A stretch of DNA of 28,163 nt from Eshraghiella sp964414835. Lineage in GTDB: Bacteria > Bacillota > Clostridia > Lachnospirales > Lachnospiraceae. The translations under genes were made by a program, and so were the position numbers. Location: the NCBI GenBank assembly GCA_964414835.1, contig CAYPWY010000024.1, positions 1 through 28,163 on the forward strand, written 5' to 3'. Below, one piece after another: positions 7,051 through 15,082 of this stretch. Positions within the stretch are counted from its first letter, which is position 1; every line of letters starts with the position of its first letter. The notes beneath the pieces are model-generated. The model saw only the letters and a program-made list of their open reading frames with translations, did no database searches and was not told where the DNA came from.

Positions 7051-7978
7051 AGAAAAATTATATTCACTTGAGGGGATTTACAGGGAAGAATTTAAAATTA
7101 CCGGATTCAGATTCGGACAAGGGGAAAATTCGGCATGTGTAGTGGGCTCTTTAAGAGGCAATGAATACCAGCAGACATATATCTGTTCACTGCTTATTAA
7201 GGAACTGAAAAAGCTGGAGGAGCACGGACAGATTGCCAATAACAAATCAATTCTTGTAATACCTTGTCTTAACCAATATGCTACCAATATAGACAGACGA
7301 TTCTGGCCATTGGATGACTCGGATATTAACCGCAAGTTTCCGGGACATATATCAGGAGACACCACACAGCAGATAGCGGCTAATATAATGGAGATTATTA
7401 AGGGTTACAGCTATGGGATACACCTTACCAGCTTTTATATGCCGGGTAAATTTGTTCCGCATGTGCGTATGATGGAAACAGGATTTCAAAATCCAAGCCT
7501 TGCCAATCTTTTCGGATTGCCTTTTGTTGTAATCCGTAAGCCGAAGCCAATGGATACAACCACATTGAACTATAATTGGCAGATGAGCGGCACCAGCGCT
7601 TTTTCACTGTATACTCATTGCAGTGATTATATTGATGATGTTTCGGCAAAACAGGCAGTAGCCTCTATGCTTCGTTTCCTTACCAGAATGGGTATCATTA
7701 AATATAACAATCACAGCGGATATATTGCTGAGGTAATCAATGAGGATGATTTGGTTCCGGTACTTTCGGGAGCAGCCGGATTCTACAAAAGGCTTTGTGA
7801 GCCCGGACAGACTGTATACCGGGGCGATGTTATCGGTGAGATAATAGACCCATACAGCGGAGAAACAGCCAGTCAGGTAGTATCCGCTACAGAGGGAATG
7901 ATATTTTTTGCATACACAGGACCTACTGTTATGGAGGATGCGGTTGTATATAAAGTAATAAGAAGATTACATGAATAA
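7043..7978 (+). CDS. Aspartoacylase-family paralogue with degenerate zinc site
   Basis: 311 residues, paralogous to the preceding gene along its whole length. The start at ATG 7043 has AAAGGCGG 9 nt upstream; an ATG at 6956 in the same frame would extend it inside the previous gene without a ribosome site. Corresponding motifs are altered: THGDE has become SLRGNE, so the first zinc ligand His is Arg38 while Glu41 stays. DINRKFPG (Asn96, Arg97) and GIHLTS (His127) remain, but the VEMG segment with the catalytic Glu has no clear equivalent (TSAFSLY at 184-190). The C-terminal barrel (about 220-311) is well kept. I infer a catalytically weak or inactive partner that could form a complex with its neighbour, or an enzyme with changed chemistry. 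Purine synthesis gene purL follows after 32 nt in the same direction. Confidence 0.82.
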   Translation: MYREKLYSLEGIYREEFKITGFRFGQGENSACVVGSLRGNEYQQTYICSLLIKELKKLEEHGQIANNKSILVIPCLNQYATNIDRRFWPLDDSDINRKFPGHISGDTTQQIAANIMEIIKGYSYGIHLTSFYMPGKFVPHVRMMETGFQNPSLANLFGLPFVVIRKPKPMDTTTLNYNWQMSGTSAFSLYTHCSDYIDDVSAKQAVASMLRFLTRMGIIKYNNHSGYIAEVINEDDLVPVLSGAAGFYKRLCEPGQTVYRGDVIGEIIDPYSGETASQVVSATEGMIFFAYTGPTVMEDAVVYKVIRRLHE

Positions 7979-8010
7979 AATTATACAAACAACACAAAAA
8001 GGAGAATCCA

Positions 8011-11000
8011 ATGAGTAACGTAAAGAGAGTTTATTCTGAGAAAAAACCGGAATTTGCTGTTAAGGCAAAGGAGCTTAGTGAGGAGATTAGCAGTTATCTG
8101 AATATTGACACAGTCACCAATGTTCGTGTTCTTATCAGATATGATATTGAAAATATCACTGATGCCACATATGAAAAAGCGCTTGTGACAGTGTTTTCAG
8201 AGCCTCCTGTGGATATGGTTTACGAGGAGGATTTTGAACATAATGCTGATGAATATGTGTTTGGCGTTGAGTTTTTACCGGGTCAGTTTGACCAGAGAGC
8301 TGACAGTGCCGTTCAGTGTGTGAAGCTTCTTCGTGAGGATGAAGAGGTTGTAATCAGAACTGCCGTAATTTATGTTATTCAGGGGAAATTGACACAGTCA
8401 CAGCTTGACAGCATAAAAAATTTCTGTATTAATCCGGTGGATTCAAGAGAGGCAGATATGTCCAAGCCTGATACCCTTGTTACGGTATTCCCTGAACCGG
8501 CAGATGTAATTATTTTTGACGGCTTCAAGGAGATGGCGGAGGAAGAACTGAAAAAGCTTTATGACTCCCTTGGTCTTGCCATGACATTTAAGGATTTTCT
8601 TCATATTCAGAATTATTTCAGGAATGAAGAAAAAAGAGACCCTTCAATGACGGAGATAAGAGTTCTGGACACCTATTGGTCTGACCACTGCCGGCATACA
8701 ACATTTTCAACCGAACTCAAAAACGTTACTTTTGGGGATGGATATTACAGAGAGCCTATTGAGGCAGCTTTTGACAGATATAAGGACACGTTTAAGGACG
8801 TATATGCAGGACGGGATGATAAATTCGTATGCCTCATGGACATTGCCCTTATGGCTATGAAAAAACTTAAAAAAGACGGAAAGCTTCAGGATATGGAGGT
8901 TTCCGATGAAATCAATGCCTGCAGTATCGTTGTTCCCGTAACAATCGACGGAGTTACAGAGGAATGGCTTGTGAATTTTAAGAACGAGACACATAACCAT
9001 CCTACGGAGATAGAGCCTTTCGGAGGTGCTGCAACATGTCTCGGCGGTGCCATAAGAGACCCGCTTTCGGGTCGTACATATGTGTATCAGGCTATGCGTG
9101 TTACCGGAGCGGCTGACCCTACATTGTCGCTTGACAAGACTATGGCAGGAAAGCTCCCTCAGAAAAAAATCGTCCGTGAAGCAGCTCATGGTTACAGCTC
9201 ATATGGTAACCAGATTGGTCTTGCCACAGGTTATGTGAAGGAAGTATATCATCCCAATTATGCTGCTAAGAGAATGGAAATCGGAGCAGTTATGGGTGCG
9301 GCGCCACGTAAGGCTGTAATAAGGGAAACGTCTGACCCCGGTGATATTATTATATTACTGGGCGGAAGAACAGGAAGAGACGGATGCGGAGGAGCAACAG
9401 GGTCCTCAAAAGCCCACACTGAGAAATCTATTGATACCTGCGGTGCTGAGGTTCAGAAGGGAAATGCGCCGACAGAACGTAAAATACAGAGGCTTTTCAG
9501 AAGACCTGAGGTAAGCCGTCTCATTAAGAAATGCAACGATTTCGGTGCAGGCGGTGTGTCTGTTGCAATCGGAGAGCTTGCAGACGGACTTCGGGTATCT
9601 CTTGATAAGGTGCCTAAGAAATATGCGGGTCTTGACGGAACCGAGCTTGCAATATCCGAGTCACAGGAAAGAATGGCAGTTGTTGTAGACCCTAAGGATG
9701 TTGCCGAGTTCCTTAGATATTCCAATGAAGAAAATCTTGAGGCTGTTGAGGTTGCGGTTGTAACCGAAGAAAAGAGACTTGTCCTTGAGTGGAGAGGAAA
9801 AGAGATTGTCAATATAAGCAGAGCTTTTCTTGACACCAACGGAGCTCATCAGGAAACAGATGTAGTTGTCAATATTCCTGACGAGAAAGACAGTCTTTTC
9901 AAAACTCCTGTTATAGATGATGTAAAAGAGGCATGGATTAATACGCTTTCTGATTTGAATGTATGTTCACAGAAAGGGCTTGTTGAAATGTTTGACAGTT
10001 CAATAGGAGCAGCATCGGTATTTATGCCTTACGGCGGAAAATACCAGCTGACAGAGGTTCAGACTATGGTGGCGAAACTTCCTGTCCTCACAGGAAATAC
10101 AGATTTTGTAACTATGATGAGCTACGGATTTGACCCGTATCTTTCATCATGGAGTGCATACCATGGTGCAATCTATGCAGTAGTTGAGTCAATGGCTAAA
10201 ATTGTCTGTGCAGGCGGAGATTTCAGTAAAATAAGATTTACATATCAGGAATATTTCAGAAGAATGACCGAAGACCCTTCAAGATGGGGTGAGCCTATGA
10301 AAGCGCTTCTGGGCGCATTTGACGCACAGATGGGATTCGGACTTCCTTCAATCGGCGGTAAGGACAGCATGTCAGGAACCTTTAATGACCTTGATGTTCC
10401 TAATACGCTTGTATCTTTTGCGGTTGACACCGGAAGCTACAAGGATGTGATTACTCCTGAGTTCAAAAAAGCAGGTAACAAGATTGTGCTTTTTGAGATA
10501 GAGAGAGACAAATATGACCTGCCTGTATATTCACAGGTTATGGAGCTTTATAGGGCGGTTGCCAAGGCAATAGCGGATAAGGCGGTTGTCAGTGCATATA
10601 CTCTCAATGCAAAGGGTATTGCGGAGGCAGTAAGCAAAATGGCATTCGGTAATATGCTTGGTGTAAGTATTAACGATGGCTATAACCCAAATGAGCTTTT
10701 TGCTCCTAAATACGGCTGTATAGTTGCAGAAGCAGATGCAGCGCTTCTTGACAAGATTGGATGTGCATATACTGTAATCGGTGAAGTGACATCTGAGGAT
10801 GCATTTACATGCGGAGATGTAAGAGTCGGTCTTGACGAGGCATTAAGGGCATGGAAAGAGCCTCTTGAAAGAGTATTTCCTACTGTTGCGGTTAAGGGCG
10901 GAACAAAGCTTGATACTCCGGTATACAAGGCTGACAGTATATATGTATGTAAGAACAAGGTTGCAAAGCCTACTGTATTTATTCCGGTATTTCCGGGAAC

Positions 11001-11763
11001 CAACTGTGAGTACGACAGTGCCAAAGCTTTTGAGAGAGCAGGAGCAAATGTTGTTGCCAAGGTATTTAAAAATCTTACGGCGGATGACATCAGAGATTCG
11101 GTGGACGAATTTGAGAAGGCTATAGAGCAGGCGCAGATTATTATGTTCCCAGGGGGATTTTCGGCAGGTGATGAGCCGGATGGTTCTGCCAAGTTCTTTG
11201 CCACAGCTTTCAGAAATGCCAAAATCAAGGAGGCTGTGGATAAGCTTCTTGAAGAGCGTGACGGTCTTGCGCTGGGTATCTGTAACGGTTTTCAGGCACT
11301 TATCAAGCTGGGACTTGTTCCTTACGGAAAAATTACAGAGCAGAAAGCAGATTCGCCGACACTTACTATGAATACAATCGGACGTCATATTTCCAAAATG
11401 GTGTACACAAAGATTGTATCCAATAAATCCCCGTGGCTTTCAGGCGCAGAGCTTGGCGGAGTGTATGTGACTCCGGCATCCCACGGAGAGGGACGCTTTG
11501 TTGCCAATGAAGAGTGGCTGGATAAGCTTTTTGCAGAGGGAATGGTAGCAACCCAGTATGTTGACATCAACGGAAATCCTACTATGGATGAGGAATGGAA
11601 TGTCAATGGCTCCTACAGGGCAATAGAGGGAATTACAAGCCCTGACGGAAGAATATTCGGTAAGATGGCTCACGTTGAACGTATCGGAGAAGCTGTAGCC
11701 GTAAATATTTACGGAGAACAGGATTTGAAAGTATTTGAATCAGGTGTGGGATATTTTAAATAA
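8011..11763 (+). CDS. purL: Phosphoribosylformylglycinamidine synthase, single-chain (PurL with glutaminase domain)
   Basis: 1250 residues. It catalyses the ATP- and glutamine-dependent conversion of FGAR to FGAM, the fourth step of purine synthesis, in the cytosol. The N-terminus (1-150) is the PurS-like domain. The middle carries the two synthetase halves: TYWSDHCRHTTF, FKNETHNHPTEIEPFGGAAT, FGAGGVSVAIGELADG, and GLPSIGGKDSMSGT in the second half. The C-terminal glutaminase domain begins around FIPVFPGTNCEYDSAKAF and has nucleophile Cys1091 in LGICNGFQ, with His1158 and Glu1160 in SHGEGRF. Length and fusion fit the large PurL type, so separate purS and purQ genes are not required. AAGGAG precedes the start by 8 nt. 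I see no purine riboswitch or Pur box in the 32-nt gap, so regulation would come from further upstream. Confidence 0.97.
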   Translation: MSNVKRVYSEKKPEFAVKAKELSEEISSYLNIDTVTNVRVLIRYDIENITDATYEKALVTVFSEPPVDMVYEEDFEHNADEYVFGVEFLPGQFDQRADSAVQCVKLLREDEEVVIRTAVIYVIQGKLTQSQLDSIKNFCINPVDSREADMSKPDTLVTVFPEPADVIIFDGFKEMAEEELKKLYDSLGLAMTFKDFLHIQNYFRNEEKRDPSMTEIRVLDTYWSDHCRHTTFSTELKNVTFGDGYYREPIEAAFDRYKDTFKDVYAGRDDKFVCLMDIALMAMKKLKKDGKLQDMEVSDEINACSIVVPVTIDGVTEEWLVNFKNETHNHPTEIEPFGGAATCLGGAIRDPLSGRTYVYQAMRVTGAADPTLSLDKTMAGKLPQKKIVREAAHGYSSYGNQIGLATGYVKEVYHPNYAAKRMEIGAVMGAAPRKAVIRETSDPGDIIILLGGRTGRDGCGGATGSSKAHTEKSIDTCGAEVQKGNAPTERKIQRLFRRPEVSRLIKKCNDFGAGGVSVAIGELADGLRVSLDKVPKKYAGLDGTELAISESQERMAVVVDPKDVAEFLRYSNEENLEAVEVAVVTEEKRLVLEWRGKEIVNISRAFLDTNGAHQETDVVVNIPDEKDSLFKTPVIDDVKEAWINTLSDLNVCSQKGLVEMFDSSIGAASVFMPYGGKYQLTEVQTMVAKLPVLTGNTDFVTMMSYGFDPYLSSWSAYHGAIYAVVESMAKIVCAGGDFSKIRFTYQEYFRRMTEDPSRWGEPMKALLGAFDAQMGFGLPSIGGKDSMSGTFNDLDVPNTLVSFAVDTGSYKDVITPEFKKAGNKIVLFEIERDKYDLPVYSQVMELYRAVAKAIADKAVVSAYTLNAKGIAEAVSKMAFGNMLGVSINDGYNPNELFAPKYGCIVAEADAALLDKIGCAYTVIGEVTSEDAFTCGDVRVGLDEALRAWKEPLERVFPTVAVKGGTKLDTPVYKADSIYVCKNKVAKPTVFIPVFPGTNCEYDSAKAFERAGANVVAKVFKNLTADDIRDSVDEFEKAIEQAQIIMFPGGFSAGDEPDGSAKFFATAFRNAKIKEAVDKLLEERDGLALGICNGFQALIKLGLVPYGKITEQKADSPTLTMNTIGRHISKMVYTKIVSNKSPWLSGAELGGVYVTPASHGEGRFVANEEWLDKLFAEGMVATQYVDINGNPTMDEEWNVNGSYRAIEGITSPDGRIFGKMAHVERIGEAVAVNIYGEQDLKVFESGVGYFK

Positions 11764-11787
11764 ATGATTTGAAAGGCGGAGCGCACA

Positions 11788-12477
11788 ATGGCAGTCAATA
11801 AAGACAAAACGGAGGAGAGGATTACGCTTGTATCTGAAAGGTATTACCGTGAAGAACAGAAAATGACTCCGAAGCAGCTCAAAAAGAAGAAAAAGCAGGA
11901 CAAAAAGGAAACAAAGAGACTCAAAGAAGAGAAAAAAACTACTTTTCAAATTGTTATGGAATATGTGAGAGTGATACTCATAGGAGCGGCGATTGCTTTT
12001 TTGCTTTGCCGGTTTGTAATTGTAAATGCGGAAGTTCCTTCCCAGTCAATGGTGCCGACTATCAATGTAGGCGACAGAATGATAGGCCTCAGGTTGACTT
12101 ACTATTTTACTGACCCGCAGCGCGGGGATGTGGCAATATTCAAATGTCCTGCAGAGGGAGCGGATTACAATAAGCTTTATGTAAAACGCGTGATTGGTCT
12201 TCCTGGAGAAACGGTCACAATAAAAGCAGGTCAGGTTATGATAACTACTGTTGATGGCGATATGTTTTATCTTGATGAGGATTATCTTAATGAAGTCCCC
12301 GTAGAGGAGCTTATAGTCAATAATCAGGAATATGTTCTGGGCGATGATGAGTATTTCATGATGGGTGACAACCGTAATAATTCAACGGACTCCCGCTTCT
12401 GGGGTAATGTAAGCCGTGACAGATTTGTGGCAAAGGTACTTTTTAAATACTGGAAGGGATTTGAGGTAATTAAATAA
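11788..12477 (+). CDS. lepB: Signal peptidase I
   Basis: 229 residues. It cleaves signal peptides from secreted proteins at the outer face of the membrane. Catalytic Ser87 lies in PSQSMVPT and Lys133 in KLYVKRVIGLPG; GDNRNNSTDSRFWG is the conserved C-terminal box. One membrane anchor lies at about 58-80. Ahead of it is a strongly basic cytoplasmic tail: residues 27-51 contain about a dozen lysines, longer than in the Bacillus enzymes as I recall them. It begins 24 nt after purL, with AAAGGCGG about 10 nt before the ATG, and is probably co-transcribed with purL. A bidirectional terminator follows. Confidence 0.95.
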   Translation: MAVNKDKTEERITLVSERYYREEQKMTPKQLKKKKKQDKKETKRLKEEKKTTFQIVMEYVRVILIGAAIAFLLCRFVIVNAEVPSQSMVPTINVGDRMIGLRLTYYFTDPQRGDVAIFKCPAEGADYNKLYVKRVIGLPGETVTIKAGQVMITTVDGDMFYLDEDYLNEVPVEELIVNNQEYVLGDDEYFMMGDNRNNSTDSRFWGNVSRDRFVAKVLFKYWKGFEVIK

Positions 12478-12494
12478 CGAAAATAAAAACATAT

Positions 12495-12528
12495 AAGGGA
12501 GACGCTCCGTGACGAAGCTGCCTCCCTT
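12495..12528. terminator. Bidirectional terminator between lepB and the convergent degV gene
   Basis: AAGGGAG (12495-12501) pairs with CTCCCTT (12522-12528), with a partly paired interior. The plus side continues GATTTATT and the minus side ATATGTTTTTATTTT, so the stronger U-tract serves degV. Confidence 0.75.
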
Positions 12529-12534
12529 GATTTA

Positions 12535-13401
12535 TTAACGTTCATCCGCTTCAAAAAACAGAGCGATGGTTCCCGGCCCTGAATGTGAGCCGATTGTAGG
12601 ACATATACAGTTGGTTATGATTTCTTTTACGGATGTTTTTGCTTTGATTAGCGAAGCAACAAAATCAGCATCCTTAATACAGTCGCCGTGACTTATCATG
12701 ATGACGTCATTATTGTGGTTCCCCATTGTGGCAATCATTTTGTCAACCAGAGAAGTCAGGGATTTTTTGCGTCCGCGCGTTTTGCCTATGGCAATCAGGT
12801 GACCTTCGTCATCTACATGGAGAAGTGGCTTAATTCCTACTATGATTCCAATGATGGCGGTTGCCTTGGAAACTCTGCCGCCTCTGTGAAGGTGAAACAA
12901 ATCGTCAACGGTAAACTGGTGTGAGATATTGAGCTTGATGCTTTCAACATATTCCACAACCTCATCATAGGAATGGCCTTCCCGCATATAATTGACTGCC
13001 TTGTATACCAAAAGTCCCTCACCAAGTGATGCGCACAGCGAGTCTATAACGGTTATCCGGCTTTCAGGGTATTTTTCCATAAGCTCACGGGCTGCTATGG
13101 AAGCATTCTGGCATGAGCTGCTTAATCCGGATGAAAAAGCAATATGAATGATGTCATAGCCCTCGTTAATTCTTTTTTCAAAAAGTGCTTCGGAAACTTC
13201 GGGATTGGTTGCCATTGTTGTGGGCATTTCGCCATCTCTCATACGCTTGTAGAACTGTTCAGGCGTCAGGTCAGTGTCGCCGCCGTATATTTCGTTCTCT
13301 CCGAATCTGTAATAAAGAGGATGGATGTCAATTTGATTTGTCCGGCAGTAATCATCAGGCAAATCGCAGGTTGTGTCCGATGTGATTATAAACTTATTCA
13401 T
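12535..13401 (-). CDS. DegV family fatty-acid-binding protein
   Basis: 288 residues. DegV proteins bind a single fatty acid and in several Gram-positives act as FakB-type subunits that present exogenous fatty acids to the kinase FakA; the general function here is by family. It has the typical start FIITSDTTCDLP, the ligand-contacting segments PTTMATNPEV and IAFSSGLSSSCQNA, then VIDSLCASLGEGLLV, LFHLHRGGRVSKA, IKPLLHVDDEGHL and GSHSGPGTIALFF near the end. GGAGG lies 7 nt before the ATG. It is a single gene on the minus strand between lepB (convergent) and infC (divergent), with its own promoter and a shared terminator. No fakA homologue is in the window. Length is normal (about 280). Confidence 0.93.
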   Translation of the reverse strand: MNKFIITSDTTCDLPDDYCRTNQIDIHPLYYRFGENEIYGGDTDLTPEQFYKRMRDGEMPTTMATNPEVSEALFEKRINEGYDIIHIAFSSGLSSSCQNASIAARELMEKYPESRITVIDSLCASLGEGLLVYKAVNYMREGHSYDEVVEYVESIKLNISHQFTVDDLFHLHRGGRVSKATAIIGIIVGIKPLLHVDDEGHLIAIGKTRGRKKSLTSLVDKMIATMGNHNNDVIMISHGDCIKDADFVASLIKAKTSVKEIITNCICPTIGSHSGPGTIALFFEADER

Positions 13402-13442
13402 TATTTTTCCTCCGATTGACTATACAAAACTATTGTACTATA

Positions 13443-13471
13443 ATAGTACCATAAAAATTGGCAAAATTCAA
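13443..13471 (-). promoter_or_regulatory. Promoter of degV
   Basis: Read on the minus strand: TTGAAT (complement of 13466-13471), 17-nt spacer ending TGG, TACTAT (complement of 13443-13448). The -10 sits in a palindrome ACTATTATAGT, and a longer imperfect inverted repeat ACTATT/AATAGT spans 13429-13447, which could be an operator. Confidence 0.65.
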
Positions 13472-13521
13472 TAAGCCGGCAGGTGCCTGGCTGTATATTC
13501 ATATTTTTGCCTAAAAATTTC

Positions 13522-13550
13522 TTGACATACCATTGTTTTGATGATATATT
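13522..13550 (+). promoter_or_regulatory. Promoter of the infC-rpmI-rplT operon
   Basis: TTGACA (13522-13527), 17-nt spacer, TATATT (13545-13550). Predicted transcript start near 13557, which gives a leader of about 163 nt before the infC start. Confidence 0.85.
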
Positions 13551-13556
13551 ATAGAA

Positions 13557-13719
13557 GTTGTGAAAAGAAGAAGAGTATCCGCTCTCACCTTGGCGCATAC
13601 GGGCGACCCGGGTTATAATACTGAAATCGGTTTGTGCTGTCATATTGCGGCACCACTGTGATGTGTATTTAAGCGGATAGTTTTCTATCCGCATATTTTA
13701 TTTTTGGAGGTACACTACC
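13557..13719 (+). ncRNA. L20-type attenuator leader of the infC operon
   Basis: The leader ends in an intrinsic terminator: GCGGATAG (13673-13680), TTTT loop, CTATCCGC (13685-13692), then ATATTTTATTTTT. An upstream segment TATCCGCT (13576-13583) is perfectly complementary to AGCGGATA (13672-13679), so an antiterminator can form instead. Between them are two more hairpins, CGGG-CGA-CCCG (about 13599-13609) and GTGCTG/CGGCAC (about 13634-13653). This architecture matches the L20 leader of Firmicutes, where free ribosomal protein L20 binds the leader and promotes termination of infC-rpmI-rplT. The identity rests on position and architecture; I could not run a covariance model. Confidence 0.8.
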
Positions 13720-14226
13720 ATTAGCGACTTAATGATTAATGAACAAATCAGAGACAAAGAGGTCCGGGTTATCGGCGAGAACGGCGAGATGATTGGCGTT
13801 ATGTCTTCTAAGGATGCAATGAAGCTTGCCAGAGAGGCAGAGCTTGACCTTGTAAAAATTGCACCTACAGCGAAACCGCCAGTATGTAAAATTGTAGATT
13901 ACGGCAAGTACAAATATGAGCAGGTGCGCAAGGAGAAGGAAGCCAAGAAGAAACAGAAAATTGTTGAGCTTAAGGAAGTACGTTTATCTCCGAACATTGA
14001 AGCTAACGACCTTAACACTAAGATTAATGCTGTAAAGAAGTTCCTTGAGAAGGGTAATAAGGTTAAGATTACACTTCGTTTCAGAGGACGTGAGATGGCG
14101 CATATGGCATCAAGTAAGCATATTCTTGATGATTTTGCCGAGGCACTTCAGGACTGTGCAGTTGTTGAGAAACCGGCAAAGGTCGAAGGCAGAAGCATGG
14201 CTATGGTTTTAGCTGAGAAACGTTAA
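13720..14226 (+). CDS. infC: Translation initiation factor IF-3, with rare ATT start codon
   Basis: 168 residues. IF-3 binds the 30S subunit, keeps subunits apart and checks start-codon pairing. N-domain INEQIRDKEVRVIG is followed by the linker KYKYEQVRKEKEAKKKQK and the C-domain LRFRGREMAHM...MAMVLAEKR. GGAGG at 13706-13710 is followed by nine bases and then ATT (13720) AGC GAC TTA ATG in frame. The first in-frame ATG (13732) lies 21 nt from the ribosome site, too far for normal initiation. An ATT start is the known autoregulatory feature of infC in E. coli and Bacillus: IF-3 discriminates against its own start codon. The protein is therefore read as (M)SDLMINEQ. It is the first gene of the operon with L35 and L20. 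Confidence 0.93.
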   Translation: MSDLMINEQIRDKEVRVIGENGEMIGVMSSKDAMKLAREAELDLVKIAPTAKPPVCKIVDYGKYKYEQVRKEKEAKKKQKIVELKEVRLSPNIEANDLNTKINAVKKFLEKGNKVKITLRFRGREMAHMASSKHILDDFAEALQDCAVVEKPAKVEGRSMAMVLAEKR

Positions 14227-14262
14227 AATATTATTTGCATAATTTTAAGGAGGATTTTTATC

Positions 14263-14460
14263 ATGCCAAAAATGAAGACAAGCAGAGCTGCTGCAAAGCG
14301 TTTTAAAAAGACAGGAACAGGTCAGTTAAAGAGAATGAAAGCTTACAAGAGCCACATTCTTACCAAGAAGACAACCAAGAGAAAGAGAAATCTCAGAAAG
14401 GCTGCTCTTGTTGACAGCACTAACGTAAAGAATATGAAGAAGATTTTACCATATACGTAA
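14263..14460 (+). CDS. rpmI: Ribosomal protein L35
   Basis: 65 residues, highly basic, with the family sequence PKMKTSRAAAKRFKKTGTGQ and SHILTKKTTKRKRNLRKA. It is part of the 50S subunit. AAGGAGG precedes the ATG by 9 nt. The gene sits between infC and rplT, as in most bacteria, and is controlled with them through the leader. Confidence 0.97.
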   Translation: MPKMKTSRAAAKRFKKTGTGQLKRMKAYKSHILTKKTTKRKRNLRKAALVDSTNVKNMKKILPYT

Positions 14461-14487
14461 TTGGTATTGCAAGGAGGATGATTTAAC

Positions 14488-14844
14488 ATGGCAAGAATTA
14501 AAGGCGGATTAAACGCAAAAAAGAAACATAACAGAGTTCTTAAGTTAGCTAAAGGTTACAGAGGAGCCCGTTCAAAACAGTATAGAGTTGCAAAACAGTC
14601 AGTAATGAGAGCTTTAACAACTGCATATGCAGGAAGAAAGCAGAGAAAGAGACAGATGAGACAGCTTTGGATTGCAAGAATCAACGCTGCCGCAAGAATC
14701 AATGGTCTTTCATACAGCAAATTAATGTATGGACTTAAGACAGCAGGAATTGAAATCAACAGAAAGATGCTTGCAGAAATCGCTGTTAATGATGCTGCTG
14801 CATTCACAAAGCTTGCAGAAACTGCAAAGGCTAATGTAAAGTAA
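14488..14844 (+). CDS. rplT: Ribosomal protein L20
   Basis: 118 residues, normal length. It begins ARIKGGLNAKKKHNRVLKLA, continues with GYRGARSKQYRVAKQSVMRA and LWIARINAAARINGLSYSKL. It is an early 23S rRNA-binding assembly protein and the presumed repressor acting on the operon leader. AAGGAGG precedes the ATG by about 9 nt. Confidence 0.97.
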   Translation: MARIKGGLNAKKKHNRVLKLAKGYRGARSKQYRVAKQSVMRALTTAYAGRKQRKRQMRQLWIARINAAARINGLSYSKLMYGLKTAGIEINRKMLAEIAVNDAAAFTKLAETAKANVK

Positions 14845-14868
14845 GATAGTCTTTAATAAATACAAGTA

Positions 14869-14897
14869 AGATGCCGTCGAAAAAAACGACGGCATCT
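14869..14897 (+). other. Perfect hairpin at the end of the rplT operon, without a U-tract
   Basis: An 11-bp perfect stem AGATGCCGTCG/CGACGGCATCT (14869-14879, 14887-14897) with a loop of seven A, followed by an A-run, not T. It may be the mRNA 3' end or a processing/stability hairpin. The adjacent A/T stem 14901-14920 ends in ATATTTTT and could supply termination. Confidence 0.55.
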
Positions 14898-14907
14898 AAA
14901 AAATATG

Positions 14908-14936
14908 TTGCAATATTTTTACTTGTATGGTATTAT
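14908..14936 (+). promoter_or_regulatory. Promoter of the tRNA-Asn gene
   Basis: TTGCAA (14908-14913), 17-nt spacer ending TGG, TATTAT (14931-14936). Predicted start near 14943, 11 nt before the mature tRNA. Confidence 0.65.
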
Positions 14937-14953
14937 ATCGTTTGTCGGAATAA

Positions 14954-15025
14954 TCCCTGATAGCTCAATGGTAGAGCACTCGGCTGTTAACCGAGTTGTT
15001 GCAGGTTCGAGCCCTGCTCGGGGAG
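14954..15025 (+). tRNA. tRNA-Asn (anticodon GTT)
   Basis: 72 nt with all arms: acceptor TCCCTGA/TCGGGGA (one T-G pair), D arm GCTC/GAGC, anticodon arm CTCGG/CCGAG with loop CTGTTAA and anticodon GTT at 14986-14988, five-base variable loop TTGTT, T arm GCAGG/CCTGC with TTCGAGC. The discriminator is G15025. The CCA end is not encoded and would be added by the nucleotidyltransferase. It is a single-gene unit with its own promoter and terminator. Confidence 0.97.
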
Positions 15026-15030
15026 CTGAC

Positions 15031-15069
15031 AAAAGCCCGGATGAATTTAATCATCCGGGCTTTTTGTTT
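15031..15069 (+). terminator. Terminator of the tRNA-Asn gene
   Basis: A 14-bp perfect stem, AAAAGCCCGGATGA paired with TCATCCGGGCTTTT, loop ATTTAA (15045-15050), then TTTTTGTTT. The A-run on the other side lets it serve the convergent minus-strand gene as well. Confidence 0.93.
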
Positions 15070-15082
15070 GTCAGGAAAGCTT

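Noticed and set aside
10680..11388. Two overlapping minus-strand frames of about 180 codons within purL.
   Set aside because: They are antisense shadows in the glutaminase region, with no ribosome site and low-complexity composition.
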